From Pseudomonas sp. St316 (GTDB taxonomy: Bacteria; Pseudomonadota; Gammaproteobacteria; Pseudomonadales; Pseudomonadaceae), in NCBI RefSeq assembly GCF_018325905.1, contig NZ_AP021901.1, positions 682,001 to 746,000 of the forward strand: a stretch of DNA of 64,000 nucleotides, given 5' to 3'. Numbering within the stretch: position 1 is the stretch's first letter; every line of letters begins with the position of its first letter. The notes under the pieces are model-generated. The model saw nothing but the letters and a program-made list of their open reading frames with translations, was not told the DNA's origin and made no database searches. The translations under genes were made by a program, and so were the position numbers. Of this stretch, positions 54,598 to 64,000 are shown piece by piece.

Positions 54598-54643
54598 TAT
54601 TCGGCTCATTTGGTGAGCCGAATAAATCCTCTATTCGGCTCAC
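54598..54643 (+). promoter_or_regulatory. Three-copy inverted repeat able to form alternative hairpins
   Basis: TATTCGGCTCA (54598-54608), TGAGCCGAATA (54614-54624) and TATTCGGCTCA (54632-54642). The middle arm can pair perfectly with the first (5-base loop TTTGG) or the third (7-base loop AATCCTC). It lies 186 bases before the start of the yfaP-like gene. It may be an RNA switch, or simply a set of protein-binding sites. In 54644-54828 I see no other clear element except the AGGAGG site at 54818. Confidence 0.55.
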
Positions 54644-54828
54644 GCACCCCTCAGTACGTGATTTCCCACACAGAATCGCGCGTTCCCCGATTGTTAATAA
54701 CCCGCCGAATCGCTAACCTTCGCGCCATCTACGGCCCCCTTGCGACGGGGCCTTCAGACGAAGCCCGAATAATGACAAGTGCGTTGAGGATTGACGCCGG
54801 GTTGCGTCGTGCATGGCAGGAGGCATAC

Positions 54829-55617
54829 GTGCGTTTTCTTTCTTTATTGATCGTGCTGATGGGCGCGCCGCTGGCGTGGGCGCAGCCCTCTGCTGAAATG
54901 TCGGAGCCGGTGGGCGGTTGGCGCTACAGCGGCTTGCTCGATCGCACCGAAAATCCGCAAGTCGCCTACCCCACACCACCCATCGACCGGGGCGTTCAGC
55001 GCAATCGTACGATGATCGAAGGCCGGATCAAGGCCATGGGCACGATGCGCCAACCCCACAGCCTGTCGGTCAACGGCAATCCACTGAACCTCTACACCGA
55101 CGAAGAGGGGCGTTTCGCCCGGCCGTACGCGTTCGGCGCCGGCTCCAACAGCGTCGAGGTGCGCAGCTCCGAAGGCCAGTCCCTCAAGCGCGTGCAATTC
55201 TATGAAGCCAACAACCTGCGCACCCCGGCGCAGATCCGCGTGGTGCTGGGCTGGGACGATCCGAAGGCCGAACTCGATCTGCATATCGTCACACCCGACG
55301 GCCAACATGCGTTCTTCGGCCAGCCGGCGCTGAGCAACGGCGGCGGTCTCGACCCTGATGGCGTCGATGGCCCCGGCCCTGAAATGTTCACCATGACTGC
55401 GCCGATGCACGGCACCTACCTGGTCTACGTGAACTATTGGGGCAACTACGGCAGCGGCGGCTACAACTTCGATGAAACCAGCAATGACAACGAGGTGATT
55501 ACCTCGCAGATCAACCTGGTGCTCAACGAAAACACCGTCAATGAAAAACGCGAGACCTTTGTCGTGCCCCTGCGCGCCATTGGCGATCTGTTGCTGGTCA
55601 AGACTTTCAACTACTAA
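54829..55617 (+). CDS. yfaP: DUF2135 exported protein (YfaP-like, alpha-2-macroglobulin operon)
   Basis: A 262-residue protein. GTG 54829 is chosen because AGGAGG (54818-54823) lies 5 bases upstream and the product then opens with a clean signal peptide, MRFLSLLIVLMGAPLAWAQ. Upstream in-frame starts (54610, 54772) lack both. The DUF2135 domain is visible from about residue 130: IRVVLGWDDPKAELDLHIVT, then YLVYVNYWGNYGSGGYNF. It is the first gene of an operon colinear with E. coli yfaPQTSA and P. aeruginosa mag genes. Probably periplasmic; precise role unknown. Confidence 0.88.
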   Translation: MRFLSLLIVLMGAPLAWAQPSAEMSEPVGGWRYSGLLDRTENPQVAYPTPPIDRGVQRNRTMIEGRIKAMGTMRQPHSLSVNGNPLNLYTDEEGRFARPYAFGAGSNSVEVRSSEGQSLKRVQFYEANNLRTPAQIRVVLGWDDPKAELDLHIVTPDGQHAFFGQPALSNGGGLDPDGVDGPGPEMFTMTAPMHGTYLVYVNYWGNYGSGGYNFDETSNDNEVITSQINLVLNENTVNEKRETFVVPLRAIGDLLLVKTFNY

Positions 55618-55644
55618 ATCCGCTCCACGGATGAACAGGCCCTT

Positions 55645-57360
55645 GTGAATATGAGCGACAACACTGCTTCCCCGACCACGCCGACACCTGTCGCCAAACC
55701 TGTGCGCCGCTGGCCGGCGATGCTGATCGGGCTGTGCCTGGTGGCGGGTGTCGCCGCCGGGTTGGGCTGGTTCATGACCAAGCCCAAGGCGCCGCCCATG
55801 GAGTTGGCGTTGGACAAACTCGGCCTGAGCCGTCCCGACGGCTTGCTCGAGGCCCATTCCTTGAGTCAGTTGCCCAAGGATCTGTTGGCGGTGCCGTTCC
55901 TCAAGGCCACGCTCACCGAGGACTTCGTCTTCTATTACGAGGCCCATGCCGACCGTCTCGGGCTCATCGGCAGCCTGCGCCGGATCATCTACGAGCACGA
56001 CCTCAAGCTGCAGGACAGCCTGATCGAAGAGCTTTTCGACCAGCCGGCCGATGTCGCGCTGTGGCGCGGTGCCGACGGTCGCCTCAAGGACTTCCTGCTG
56101 GTGATGGATCGCGGTGGCTTGGCCAAGGTCCTGGAGCCGCTGGCGAAAGTCGCCCTGGACGACACGCAGCTGAGCAAATTCAGCGATCTGAAGGTCGCGG
56201 GTGATGAGGTCGCGCTTTACCAATTGAGCTACAACGCCAGCAAATCCCTGCTCTTTGCCTCCCACGGCGACAAACTGGTGGTGTTGTCCAACCCGGCAAA
56301 ACTCTATGACCCGGCTAACGGCCCATCGGATGAGCGCGGCAGTGTGTCGACGACCGCCCTGGCCGCTTTGCTCAACGGCGACAAATTGTTCCCCGAAGCG
56401 TTCGGCCTGCCGCCCAAGGCGCCAGAGGTCAAGCAACGCATCTCGGTCAACGCCAGCGTGCTCGCCATGGGCTACCAGCGTTTCATCCCGAACTTCGCCG
56501 GCTTGCGTTTCGACATGGATGACAAGGGCTGGCACAGCTTCCTGGCCATGGACGAGCTGGAAAACCAGCCGGACTTCGACTTCAAGCCAATCTGGCAAGC
56601 CATGCCCATGGGCGCCAGTGCCTGCGTCGCCTTGCCGTTGGCCGCAGAACCCCAGAAACCGCTGCTGGTGAAACTCGGCGCCGACGAGAAGGCCGCCCAG
56701 GCCATGGTCGACCATGTGGCCGGCGCGGCAGGCCTGTGCTGGTACGCCGATTCGCGGTTGTACACACCGTTGCTGGTGGCGAGCCTGAACGAAGACGACG
56801 GCAAGGTCGACGCCGACCTGGGCAAGCTGTTCGGCTCGATGGTGGGCGCCTATGAGAACAATGTCGCCGAACACGCGTTCCCGGTTGTCGAGAAGCAGGA
56901 AGGCTCGATGCACCAATGGCAGCGCCAGGTGAGTTCCAACTTCGGCCCATACCTGGCCAAGGACTCGCTGCAACCGGACGCCATCACCGGCAAGGCGTTC
57001 CTGCGCGTCAGCCTGGCACGCCACGGTTCGACCCTGGTGTTCTCCCTTGACGACAAGCTGGTGGACAAGGCCCTCGGCACCCTCGACAAGCGTTTCCCGC
57101 CGATGGCCGACGTGGTGCCCAAGGATGTGTTGATGCCGATCTATTTCGGCCCCGATTCCATGGCGCAACTGATGCAGCGCGAAACCCTCGACAGCCTGCC
57201 CCAGGACATGGAGCCGGTGTTCTATAACGCCGCGCAAACCTACCTGATCCCGAAACTGCGCACCCTGGGTGGTTATGGCAAGTACGCCCTGACGTTGCCG
57301 GCCGGCAGCGAGCCGGACGGGCACTGGCAGTGGTTGCCACTGGAATGGAAAGCGCTGTGA
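55645..57360 (+). CDS. yfaQ: DUF2138 membrane-anchored protein (YfaQ-like)
   Basis: A 571-residue protein from GTG 55645; ATG 55651 is the other option. A short cytoplasmic N-terminus precedes one membrane helix ([20 protein letters not shown]), leaving about 530 residues in the periplasm. It is typical of DUF2138: [20 protein letters not shown], and later [20 protein letters not shown]. No catalytic motif is recognised. It overlaps the next gene by 4 bases. It probably belongs to the complex around the macroglobulin, as MagB does in P. aeruginosa. Confidence 0.88.
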   Translation: MNMSDNTASPTTPTPVAKPVRRWPAMLIGLCLVAGVAAGLGWFMTKPKAPPMELALDKLGLSRPDGLLEAHSLSQLPKDLLAVPFLKATLTEDFVFYYEAHADRLGLIGSLRRIIYEHDLKLQDSLIEELFDQPADVALWRGADGRLKDFLLVMDRGGLAKVLEPLAKVALDDTQLSKFSDLKVAGDEVALYQLSYNASKSLLFASHGDKLVVLSNPAKLYDPANGPSDERGSVSTTALAALLNGDKLFPEAFGLPPKAPEVKQRISVNASVLAMGYQRFIPNFAGLRFDMDDKGWHSFLAMDELENQPDFDFKPIWQAMPMGASACVALPLAAEPQKPLLVKLGADEKAAQAMVDHVAGAAGLCWYADSRLYTPLLVASLNEDDGKVDADLGKLFGSMVGAYENNVAEHAFPVVEKQEGSMHQWQRQVSSNFGPYLAKDSLQPDAITGKAFLRVSLARHGSTLVFSLDDKLVDKALGTLDKRFPPMADVVPKDVLMPIYFGPDSMAQLMQRETLDSLPQDMEPVFYNAAQTYLIPKLRTLGGYGKYALTLPAGSEPDGHWQWLPLEWKAL

Positions 57361-58004
57361 CAGCACTGATCCGCAACCCCGCGTTGACGCTGCTGCTGGC
57401 GCTGCTGCTCGGTGGGCCTGCGCTTGCCGTCGAGGCGCCGTCGCTGGATGTGCAGCAATCCCAGGTGTTTCGTGCCTGGTTCGTGCGCATCGCCGAGGAG
57501 CAACTGAGCAAAGGCCCGAGCCCGCGCTGGTATCAGCAGGACTGCGCCGGCCTGGTGCGGTTTGCCGCCAACGAGGCGCTCAAGGTCCACAACGATAAGT
57601 GGCTGCGCAGCAATGGCCTGTCCAACCGCTACCTGCCGCCGGAGCTTGAGCTCAGTGACGCCCAGCGGCGCCTGGCCCAGCAATGGCAGCAGGGTGGCGG
57701 CAAGGTCGGGCCCTATGTCAACGCCATCAAGCTGATTCAGTTCAACAGTCACCTGGTGGGCCGCGATGTGGCCCAGGCCCGTCCCGGCGACCTGATGTTC
57801 TTCGATCAGGGCGACGACCAGCACCTGATGATCTGGATGGGCCGCTACATCGCCTATCACACTGGCACCACAACCCCTACCGACAACGGCATGCGCTCCG
57901 CAAGCCTGCAACAACTCATGAACTGGAAGGACACCCGATGGATACCCGACGCAGCCAACCCCAACTTCATCGGCGTCTATCGACTCAACTTTCTCTCCCA
58001 ATGA
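57357..58004 (+). CDS. yfaT: DUF1175 protein, NlpC/P60-like (YfaT-like)
   Basis: A 215-residue exported protein. I take GTG 57357 (GTGA overlap, GGAA upstream); ATG 57345 is also possible. The signal is [15 protein letters not shown]. NlpC/P60 cysteine peptidase hallmarks are present: [11 protein letters not shown] with Cys63, [11 protein letters not shown], and [15 protein letters not shown] with His156. NlpC/P60 enzymes cut peptidoglycan stem peptides or related amides, so a cell-wall activity beside a macroglobulin is inferred. It overlaps the yfaS-like gene by ATGA. Confidence 0.86.
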   Translation: MTALIRNPALTLLLALLLGGPALAVEAPSLDVQQSQVFRAWFVRIAEEQLSKGPSPRWYQQDCAGLVRFAANEALKVHNDKWLRSNGLSNRYLPPELELSDAQRRLAQQWQQGGGKVGPYVNAIKLIQFNSHLVGRDVAQARPGDLMFFDQGDDQHLMIWMGRYIAYHTGTTTPTDNGMRSASLQQLMNWKDTRWIPDAANPNFIGVYRLNFLSQ

Positions 58005-61000
58005 CCGGTGCCCGCATGCTGCGCTTGTGTTCAAAATTGCCCCTGCTGTTTGCCTTGTTGCTGGCACCTGTCGTGAACGCCGAAGACACGGTGGAGCCCA
58101 GCGGCTACACGCCGGTGTCCGGTGAAAGTTTCTTCCTGCTGGCCGACAGCAGCTTTGCCAGCGACGAGCAGGCCATGGTCCGCCTCGAAGCGCCGGGCCG
58201 CGACTACCGTCGGTTTCGCATGGAGCCCTACGGCGGCGCCGATATCCGCGTCTATCGCATCGAAAAGCCGCTGGATTTCCTAAAGCGCCAGAAGAACCTG
58301 CACCGTGTGGTCAGCGACGGTCAGTTCAAGGGCGAAGGCCTGTCGAACACCCTCGCGTACCTGTGGGACAACTGGTATCGCAAGTCCCGTCGAGTGATGC
58401 AGCGGGCGTTCTCCTACGAGTCCCGTCAGCAAGTCACCGAAGAAGTGCCGGAACTGAAGATCGGTGATGCCCTGGTCGCGCCGACCCCTTACGACGCACC
58501 GGCACAATTCGCCTTGATCCCGGGTTTGCCGGTGGTCAGCCAGTTCCGTTATCCGCTGTGGCAAGCCAAGCCGATCCAGCCGCCTGCGGGCGTCAACCTG
58601 GCCGGTTCATCGAGTGAGTTTGTCAGCGTCTCGCCGGGCAACGTCTATGTGCCGCTGGGCCAACTGAAGCCGGGCCTGTACCTGGTGGAAGCGCTGGTCG
58701 GCAAATACCGCGCAACCACCATGGTCTTCGTTTCCAACACCGTGGCGGTGAGCAAGATTGCCGGCGATGAATTGCTGGTCTGGGCTGCACGCAAGCATGA
58801 AGGGCGTTCGGTGCCCAAGGTCAACGTGCTGTGGACCGACGGCCTGGGCGTAATGAACAGCGGTGCCACCGATGAAGACGGCCTGCTGCGCCTCAAGCAC
58901 GTCAGCCCGGAGCGTTCGTTCGTCATCGGTGAAGACGAGGAGGGCGGGGTATTCGTCTCGGAAAACTTCTACTACGACAGCGAAATCTACGACACCAAGC
59001 TCTACGCTTTCACCGACCGGCCGCTGTATCGCCCAGGTGATTGGGTGTCGCTGAAAATCGTCGGTCGTGAGTTCAAGAACGCCCGTGATTCGGTGCAACC
59101 GGCTGCCGCCGACGTCAATGTCAGCGTGCTGGACGCCACCGGCACCGAGCTGCAAACCCTGGCCCTGAAGCTCGATTCCAAGGCCGGCACCCAAGGCCGT
59201 TTCCAACTGCCGGAAAACGCCGTTGCCGGCGGCTATGAACTGCGCTTGCGCTACAAGGACCAGCTCTACAGCAGCGCCTTCCGTGTCGCCGAATATGTCA
59301 AGCCGCACTTCGAGATCGCCCTGAACCTGGCCAAGCAGGACTACCGCACCGGCGAGCCGGTCAAGGGCAACCTTGTGCTGCTGTACCCGGACGGCAAACC
59401 GGTGGTGAATGCCACGGTGAGCCTGAGCCTGCGCGCCCAGCAACTGTCGATGGTCGATAACGAGCTGCAATACCTGGGGCAATTCCCGGTCGAGCTGACC
59501 AGCAGCGAAGTGACCACCGATGCCAAGGGCAACGCGACCCTCGACTTGCCGGCCGCCGACAAGCCAAGCCGCTACACGCTCACCGTGTTCGCCAGCGATG
59601 GTGCGGCGTATCGGGTCAAGACCACCAAGGAAATCCTCATCGACCGCGGCGCGGCGAATTTCCGCCTGAGCGCTCCCCAGCGGTTCAGCGCCGCCGGCCA
59701 GAAGGTGTCGTTCAGCTATGCCAACGAAGGCGGCAACGAACAAGCCAAAGCCGTGACGCCAGGCAGCTACGCCTGGGTGCGCCTGGAAGACCAGAGCACC
59801 GGCGAAGGTAAGTTGGCAGCCAAGGACAAGGGCTTCAGCCTGACCTTCGAGCGCCCCGGCACCTACAACATGACGCTCAAGGACGATCACGGCCGGGTCA
59901 TTGGCGCCGCCGCCCATGCGGTGACCGGTGAAGGCATCAAGGCTGTGCCGGGCACTGTCGAGATCGTCTTCGACAAGGCTGAATACAAGACCGGTGACGA
60001 AGCGCTGGCGCTGATCACCTTCCCGGAGCCCGTCAGCGATGCGCTGCTGTCGCTTGAGCGGGACAAGGTCGAGGCCACGGCGCTGCTGTCCAAGGGCGGC
60101 GACTGGCTGAAGATGGAAAAGCTCAGCGACACCCAATACCGCGCGCGCATTGCCGTGAAGGATAACTTTGCGCCCAACCTGACCTTCTCGGTGCTGTACA
60201 CCAAGGGCGGCCAGTACAGCTTCCAGAACGCCGGCATCAAGGTGGTCACGCCGCAGATCGACGTTGCCGTCGTCACCGACAAAGCCACCTACCGCCCGGG
60301 CGACACGGTGACCGTGGACCTGAGCACCCAGTTCGCCGGCAAGGCGATCCCGGCGCACCTGACGGTCAGCGTGGTGGACGAAATGGTCTACGCCCTGCAA
60401 CCGGAAGTGGCTCCGAGCATCGATCAGTTCTTCTATCACCCGCGTCGCAACAACGTGCGCACCAGTGCCAGCCTGTCGTTCATCAGCTACGACGTGGCGC
60501 TGCCAGGCAGCCCAGGCGCGCCGGGCAAGGCCAACCGCAGCGAACGCGGGGTCAAGGTGCTGGAGCGGCCACGTCGTGAAGACGTCGACACCGCTGCATG
60601 GCAACCGGAACTGGTCACTGACGCCAGCGGCAAGGCGCGCTTCACCTTCAAGATGCCGGACTCGCTGACCCGCTGGCGCATCACCGCCAAGGCCATCGCC
60701 GACGACGGCCAGGTGGGTCAGAAGAAGCAGTTCATCGCTTCGGAAAAACCGCTGTACCTGAAGTGGAGCGGCCCGACCCGTTTCCGCACGGGCGACAAGC
60801 CGCAACTGGGCCTGTTTGTGTTCAGCCAGTCTGAAAAACCACTGAAGGCCGAGCTGCTGATCCGTTACGCCGGCGCTGAACAGCGTGTGGTGGCGGACCT
60901 GAAAAACGGCATCAACTACGTGGCGCTCCCGACCCTGGAGCTGAGCAGTGGCGACTTGAACGTGCAGTTGCAATTGAACGGCGAAACCCAGGACGCCCTG

Positions 61001-62569
61001 GCCATGCGCTTGAACGCCAGCGGCAACGGCTGGCAAGTCACCCAGAACCAGCGCCTCGATGTGGCGAGCGGCGACACCCCGCTGACCCTGCCGGCCGACG
61101 CCAGCGATATCCGCCTGCGCCTGGACGACAGCCCGCAAGCGTTGTTCCGTTCGGCCCTGGATGACCTGCTGAGCTACCCATACGGTGGCGTCGAGCAGAC
61201 CGCCAGTCGTCTGTTGCCGTTGAGCATTGCCTATCCGACCCTGGCGTCGAACCCGCAGATCCGCGACCGCTTGCGGTTGATCATGCAAAACAGCCGCTTG
61301 CGCCTGGTGCAGATGGCCGGCCCTTCGGCCAGCTTCACCTGGTGGGGCCAGGACGGTGAGCCAGATGCATTCCTCACCGCCTATGCCTATTACGCCGACT
61401 GGCACGCCAGCAAGGCGCTGGACCTGAGCCTGCCGCCGGAACACTGGCAACGGGTGCTGGAGGTCTACGCCAAGCAGGCCGGTGATACGCCGCTGCTGCA
61501 ACGTGCGCTGATCCTGTCGTTCGCCAAGCAGATGCAACTGCCGGTGAACACCTTGCTCAGCGGCCTGATGGATGATCTGGCCAAGGCCAGTGAAGACACT
61601 GCCGAGAGCGTGCTGGACAGCGGTGAAGACAGCCTGGTCATGAACGCACCGGACTCGGCCCTTGGCCTGGCCAGCGCCCGTGTCTTGACCGCGTCCCTGG
61701 CGAAACAGGCGAAGGTGCCGTTGCCGGCGGCCTTCAGCCGTCAAGCAGACGCCGCGCAACAGCAGTTGGAACTCAGCTCGCAACCCTTCGTTGAGGCTTT
61801 GTTGTTGTCGTTGCAGAGCTTCGATCAAGCCCGTGCCACTGCATTGCTGGAACGCGTGCTGCCGCAGCAGTCCACCCTGGAGCGGGCCCTGGCCCTGACC
61901 TGGTTGCAGCGCAGCATCGAACAGGCGGCGCCGGCCGTGGCGCTGGCGCCGGGTGAAGGCTGGGCCGCCAAACAGGGCGCGACCGGTGAAACCTACTGGC
62001 AGTGGCAGGGCGCGCAGCTGCCGACCATGCTGACCCTGACCGGTGCCCAGGAGCGTCCATTGCAAGCGGCATTGAGCTTCCAGAGCCAGCAACCGCCGCT
62101 CGCGCCGATGGCCGTGTCCATCACCCGTCGCCTGTCGCGTCTGGTGCCGGGGGACGAGGCCTTTACCTTCAAGCTCGAAGCCGTCGGTAACAAGCCGTTG
62201 TCCAGCGACAGCCTTTACCTGGATGAAGTGATCATCAACAGCAAGGCCCCAACGCCACTGCGCTACGGCATGCTTGAAGTGCCGCTGCCGCCGGGCGCCG
62301 ACGTGGAGCGCACCACCTGGGGCATCCAGTTGATGGGCAAGGCCGACAGCGAACCGACGTCCCTGGAAAAGGCGCGCTTCGAGCCGGGCCAGATGGCCTA
62401 TGCCGTGCCGGTGGATGCCCTCAGTGGCGAGCTGCGCCTGCGGCATTTGGTGCGCTTCTCCCAGAAGGGCCAGTTCAGCTTGCCGCCAGTGCGCTTCACC
62501 CAGGTCTACGCGCCACAGCATCAGGCGCGGGAACAGAAACCGGCGCTCGGTCAGGTCACGGTCAACTGA
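58001..62569 (+). CDS. yfaS: Bacterial alpha-2-macroglobulin, thioester-less (YfaS/MagD-like)
   Basis: A 1522-residue protein from ATG 58001; ATG 58016 gives the same signal peptide. Signal [21 protein letters not shown]. Multiple MG (macroglobulin) beta domains follow, for example [20 protein letters not shown] and [20 protein letters not shown], and a terpenoid-like helical toroid near residues 1040-1330. The site of the thioester reads [10 protein letters not shown] (1059-1068) where thioester forms have YPYGCLEQ, so no covalent trap can form. Periplasmic protease inhibition is the accepted role of MagD in P. aeruginosa. It overlaps the upstream gene, and the DUF2300 gene follows after 1 base. 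Confidence 0.93.
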   Translation: MTGARMLRLCSKLPLLFALLLAPVVNAEDTVEPSGYTPVSGESFFLLADSSFASDEQAMVRLEAPGRDYRRFRMEPYGGADIRVYRIEKPLDFLKRQKNLHRVVSDGQFKGEGLSNTLAYLWDNWYRKSRRVMQRAFSYESRQQVTEEVPELKIGDALVAPTPYDAPAQFALIPGLPVVSQFRYPLWQAKPIQPPAGVNLAGSSSEFVSVSPGNVYVPLGQLKPGLYLVEALVGKYRATTMVFVSNTVAVSKIAGDELLVWAARKHEGRSVPKVNVLWTDGLGVMNSGATDEDGLLRLKHVSPERSFVIGEDEEGGVFVSENFYYDSEIYDTKLYAFTDRPLYRPGDWVSLKIVGREFKNARDSVQPAAADVNVSVLDATGTELQTLALKLDSKAGTQGRFQLPENAVAGGYELRLRYKDQLYSSAFRVAEYVKPHFEIALNLAKQDYRTGEPVKGNLVLLYPDGKPVVNATVSLSLRAQQLSMVDNELQYLGQFPVELTSSEVTTDAKGNATLDLPAADKPSRYTLTVFASDGAAYRVKTTKEILIDRGAANFRLSAPQRFSAAGQKVSFSYANEGGNEQAKAVTPGSYAWVRLEDQSTGEGKLAAKDKGFSLTFERPGTYNMTLKDDHGRVIGAAAHAVTGEGIKAVPGTVEIVFDKAEYKTGDEALALITFPEPVSDALLSLERDKVEATALLSKGGDWLKMEKLSDTQYRARIAVKDNFAPNLTFSVLYTKGGQYSFQNAGIKVVTPQIDVAVVTDKATYRPGDTVTVDLSTQFAGKAIPAHLTVSVVDEMVYALQPEVAPSIDQFFYHPRRNNVRTSASLSFISYDVALPGSPGAPGKANRSERGVKVLERPRREDVDTAAWQPELVTDASGKARFTFKMPDSLTRWRITAKAIADDGQVGQKKQFIASEKPLYLKWSGPTRFRTGDKPQLGLFVFSQSEKPLKAELLIRYAGAEQRVVADLKNGINYVALPTLELSSGDLNVQLQLNGETQDALAMRLNASGNGWQVTQNQRLDVASGDTPLTLPADASDIRLRLDDSPQALFRSALDDLLSYPYGGVEQTASRLLPLSIAYPTLASNPQIRDRLRLIMQNSRLRLVQMAGPSASFTWWGQDGEPDAFLTAYAYYADWHASKALDLSLPPEHWQRVLEVYAKQAGDTPLLQRALILSFAKQMQLPVNTLLSGLMDDLAKASEDTAESVLDSGEDSLVMNAPDSALGLASARVLTASLAKQAKVPLPAAFSRQADAAQQQLELSSQPFVEALLLSLQSFDQARATALLERVLPQQSTLERALALTWLQRSIEQAAPAVALAPGEGWAAKQGATGETYWQWQGAQLPTMLTLTGAQERPLQAALSFQSQQPPLAPMAVSITRRLSRLVPGDEAFTFKLEAVGNKPLSSDSLYLDEVIINSKAPTPLRYGMLEVPLPPGADVERTTWGIQLMGKADSEPTSLEKARFEPGQMAYAVPVDALSGELRLRHLVRFSQKGQFSLPPVRFTQVYAPQHQAREQKPALGQVTVN

Positions 62570-62570
62570 C

Positions 62571-64000
62571 ATGGGCCGACTGCGGGTCTGGTGGTGGTTG
62601 TGCTTGATCCCTGCGCTGGCGACAGCGCAGGACGAGCCGTTGCGCCTGGCCTTCGACGGTCAGTTGCTACGAGTGAGCCAGACCCAGGTGCTGGATCGCC
62701 AGCCGTTGCCCGACTCCTTGCAGGCGCCACTGGGCAGCCTGTGGAAGCTGTTTGTCTACGCCTGGCTGGTGGACACCGACGCTCGCGAACCGGTCTATGA
62801 GTGCCGCGGCGAGTCGAAGGAAGAAGTCTATTGCTGCAATGCCGGGCAGAGCATCGGTCGTGACCAGGCACTGGTGAAATCCTGTGGCCTGTATTTCGAG
62901 CCGCAGCGGCTCGGGCTGTCGGCCTCGAACTGGCGTGATTACTGGCAGGCCCGTCAGGCGCCGGCCTGGTTGTTGGACCTGCCGACCTTGCAGCCCCAGA
63001 CGCAGGTGCCCGTCGTGCAATTGCTCAAGGCCCTGGCCACGCTGCCGGCCCAGGAGCAGGCCCGACGGGTGCTGCTGGATGTGGCGCTCAGCGCGGCCGA
63101 CGGGCGGCTGGTCGGTGAATTGGGCAGTCGCCTGCGGGTCAAGACCTGGAGCTGGCTGGGTGACCAGGGGCCTTCATCGCGACAGGGCGGTTTCGCCGGT
63201 TGGCTGGTCGACGGCACCCCGGTGTGGGCCGGTGGCCGCGGCACCAGCCAGCAGGTCTTGAAGGTCTACGGCGAAGGCTTGGCGGCGGCATTGCCATCGC
63301 GTTGGCCGGCGGAAACCGGGCGTTGCGTGGAAGTCGGCCTGTTTGCCCGCTATCCGTTGCAACGGGTGATGTCCGGTGACCGTCCGGCCTCGCCGGGTCA
63401 ACTGCGCGGCGATTACCGCGTCGAATTCACCAATGGCAACCAGTTGGACATCCACAGCGATGGCGAACTGTTCCTGCTGCCCAGCAAGCTGGTGGCGCGC
63501 CTGGACCGGGAGGAATACGTCGCCCGAGTCCTGCAGCGCGAAGCCAAGGCCGAGCCTGCCGAAGCCGCCAAGGCACTGGCGGTGGCGATCCGCACCTATT
63601 TGCTGCAGAACGCCCAGCGTAACGGCGATTGCCTGAGCATCGACGACAGCAGCCATCGCCAGCGTGTCGCGCCGCGCCCGGCGGCGCCTGAAGCCCGCGC
63701 CATTGCCGCCTGGACCAGCGACCTGGTGCTGGCCGGCACCGATGTCACCTACCACTCCGACCAGCCTGGGCCGGACAAACTGTCCTGGGCGCAAGCGGTA
63801 GAACAAGCCAACGCCGGCCAACGCTACGACGCCATCCTGCTGCACGCCTACCCGCGTGCCAGCCTCAGCCGCTGGGATAACCCGGTGGCCTCCTGCGAAG
63901 CGCTGCCGGCCGCCCAGGATTGGTTGCTGAAGCAGCGGCGCGGCTGGCGTGAGCGGCTGGAAAGTGAAGTGGGCTACAACGAAATCAGCGCTTTCGCCGT
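62571..64000 (+). CDS. yfaA: DUF2300 protein (YfaA-like), 3'-truncated by window edge
   Basis: Open in frame from ATG 62571 to the end of the window (476 codons), so the stop lies beyond. Signal-like start MGRLRVWWWLCLIPALATAQ. GSLWKLFVYAWLVDTD around residue 55-70 has a serine-x-x-lysine (Ser56-Lys59), as in penicillin-binding proteins. A later segment, EEYVARVLQREAKAEPAEAA then KALAVAIRTYLLQNAQR, closely resembles the SpoIID/LytB amidase-enhancer domain. It thus looks like a PBP-like plus SpoIID-like fusion, pointing to peptidoglycan. Last gene of the yfaPQTSA-type operon that is visible. Confidence 0.85.
   Translation, partial: MGRLRVWWWLCLIPALATAQDEPLRLAFDGQLLRVSQTQVLDRQPLPDSLQAPLGSLWKLFVYAWLVDTDAREPVYECRGESKEEVYCCNAGQSIGRDQALVKSCGLYFEPQRLGLSASNWRDYWQARQAPAWLLDLPTLQPQTQVPVVQLLKALATLPAQEQARRVLLDVALSAADGRLVGELGSRLRVKTWSWLGDQGPSSRQGGFAGWLVDGTPVWAGGRGTSQQVLKVYGEGLAAALPSRWPAETGRCVEVGLFARYPLQRVMSGDRPASPGQLRGDYRVEFTNGNQLDIHSDGELFLLPSKLVARLDREEYVARVLQREAKAEPAEAAKALAVAIRTYLLQNAQRNGDCLSIDDSSHRQRVAPRPAAPEARAIAAWTSDLVLAGTDVTYHSDQPGPDKLSWAQAVEQANAGQRYDAILLHAYPRASLSRWDNPVASCEALPAAQDWLLKQRRGWRERLESEVGYNEISAFA

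Noticed and set aside
54844..57366. An 840-residue reverse frame across the yfaP and yfaQ-like genes
   Set aside because: Spans two coding genes and their gap on the opposite strand, with no domain or ribosome-binding site: a shadow frame.
58607..62572. A 1321-residue open frame antisense to the macroglobulin gene
   Set aside because: High-GC third-position bias creates long open antisense frames; composition is Gln/Arg/His-rich with no motif, and the sense frame has clear domains.

Overview
The window is a GC-rich chromosomal segment from a fluorescent Pseudomonas, probably of the P. fluorescens group. Gene content, gene order and the REP sequences all point there: an LPS-core locus ending in hldE, waaA/tolC/thiC, the nrdR-ribD-ribE-ribBA-ribH-nusB-thiL-pgpA-ribA string, and dxs-ispA-xseB. 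I see no tRNA, rRNA, phage, IS element or CRISPR array.

Region 1 (1-19.8 kb) is LPS core assembly. It begins inside waaC (heptosyltransferase I). Next is waaG, which carries a -1 frameshift in a C run, then waaP and three more WaaP/InaA-type kinases, one with two kinase domains. These are followed by an O-carbamoyltransferase, a GT2 glycosyltransferase, a GT-C-like membrane protein, a further (reverse-strand) kinase-like protein, msbA, mig-14, a PIG-L deacetylase (dnpA-like), a stand-alone APS kinase (cysC) and hldE. Three less familiar genes close the region: a GT1/CgeB-like glycosyltransferase, a protein with sialyltransferase-like motifs, and an unrecognised conserved protein. Together they would build, phosphorylate, carbamoylate and export lipid A-core.

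Region 2 (19.8-34 kb) holds a reverse-strand trio (degenerate Nudix-like protein, aldo/keto reductase, FAD oxidoreductase), an EmrE-type SMR pump divergent from a LysR regulator with a repeated operator-like motif, waaA, a TolC-family channel, a TPP riboswitch with thiC and the HMP transporter cytX, a DUF3298 lipoprotein, nudF, a DUF1249 protein and cpdA.

Region 3 (34-40.1 kb) holds a zinc-related reverse operon (His-rich DUF2796/ZrgA protein, ABC ATPase, FtsX-type permease, DUF3299 protein) behind a good Zur-box match. It also has a small hypothetical gene, a YbbN-type thioredoxin, a methyltransferase and a YbaY-type lipoprotein.

Region 4 (40.2-54.3 kb) is cofactor and isoprenoid metabolism: nrdR, the riboflavin genes, nusB, thiL, pgpA, a solute-binding protein, ribA, a B12-binding-protein-like gene opposite btuB, dxs, ispA and xseB.

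Region 5 (54.3-64 kb) begins with a gene-free stretch containing nested REP repeats and a three-copy inverted repeat able to form alternative hairpins. It then enters an operon colinear with E. coli yfaP-yfaQ-yfaT-yfaS-yfaA (the mag operon of P. aeruginosa), encoding a thioester-less bacterial alpha-2-macroglobulin and partners. The last gene runs off the window.

Three families of REP-like inverted repeats are scattered between genes. Functions rest on recognised motifs and gene order; no database search was run.
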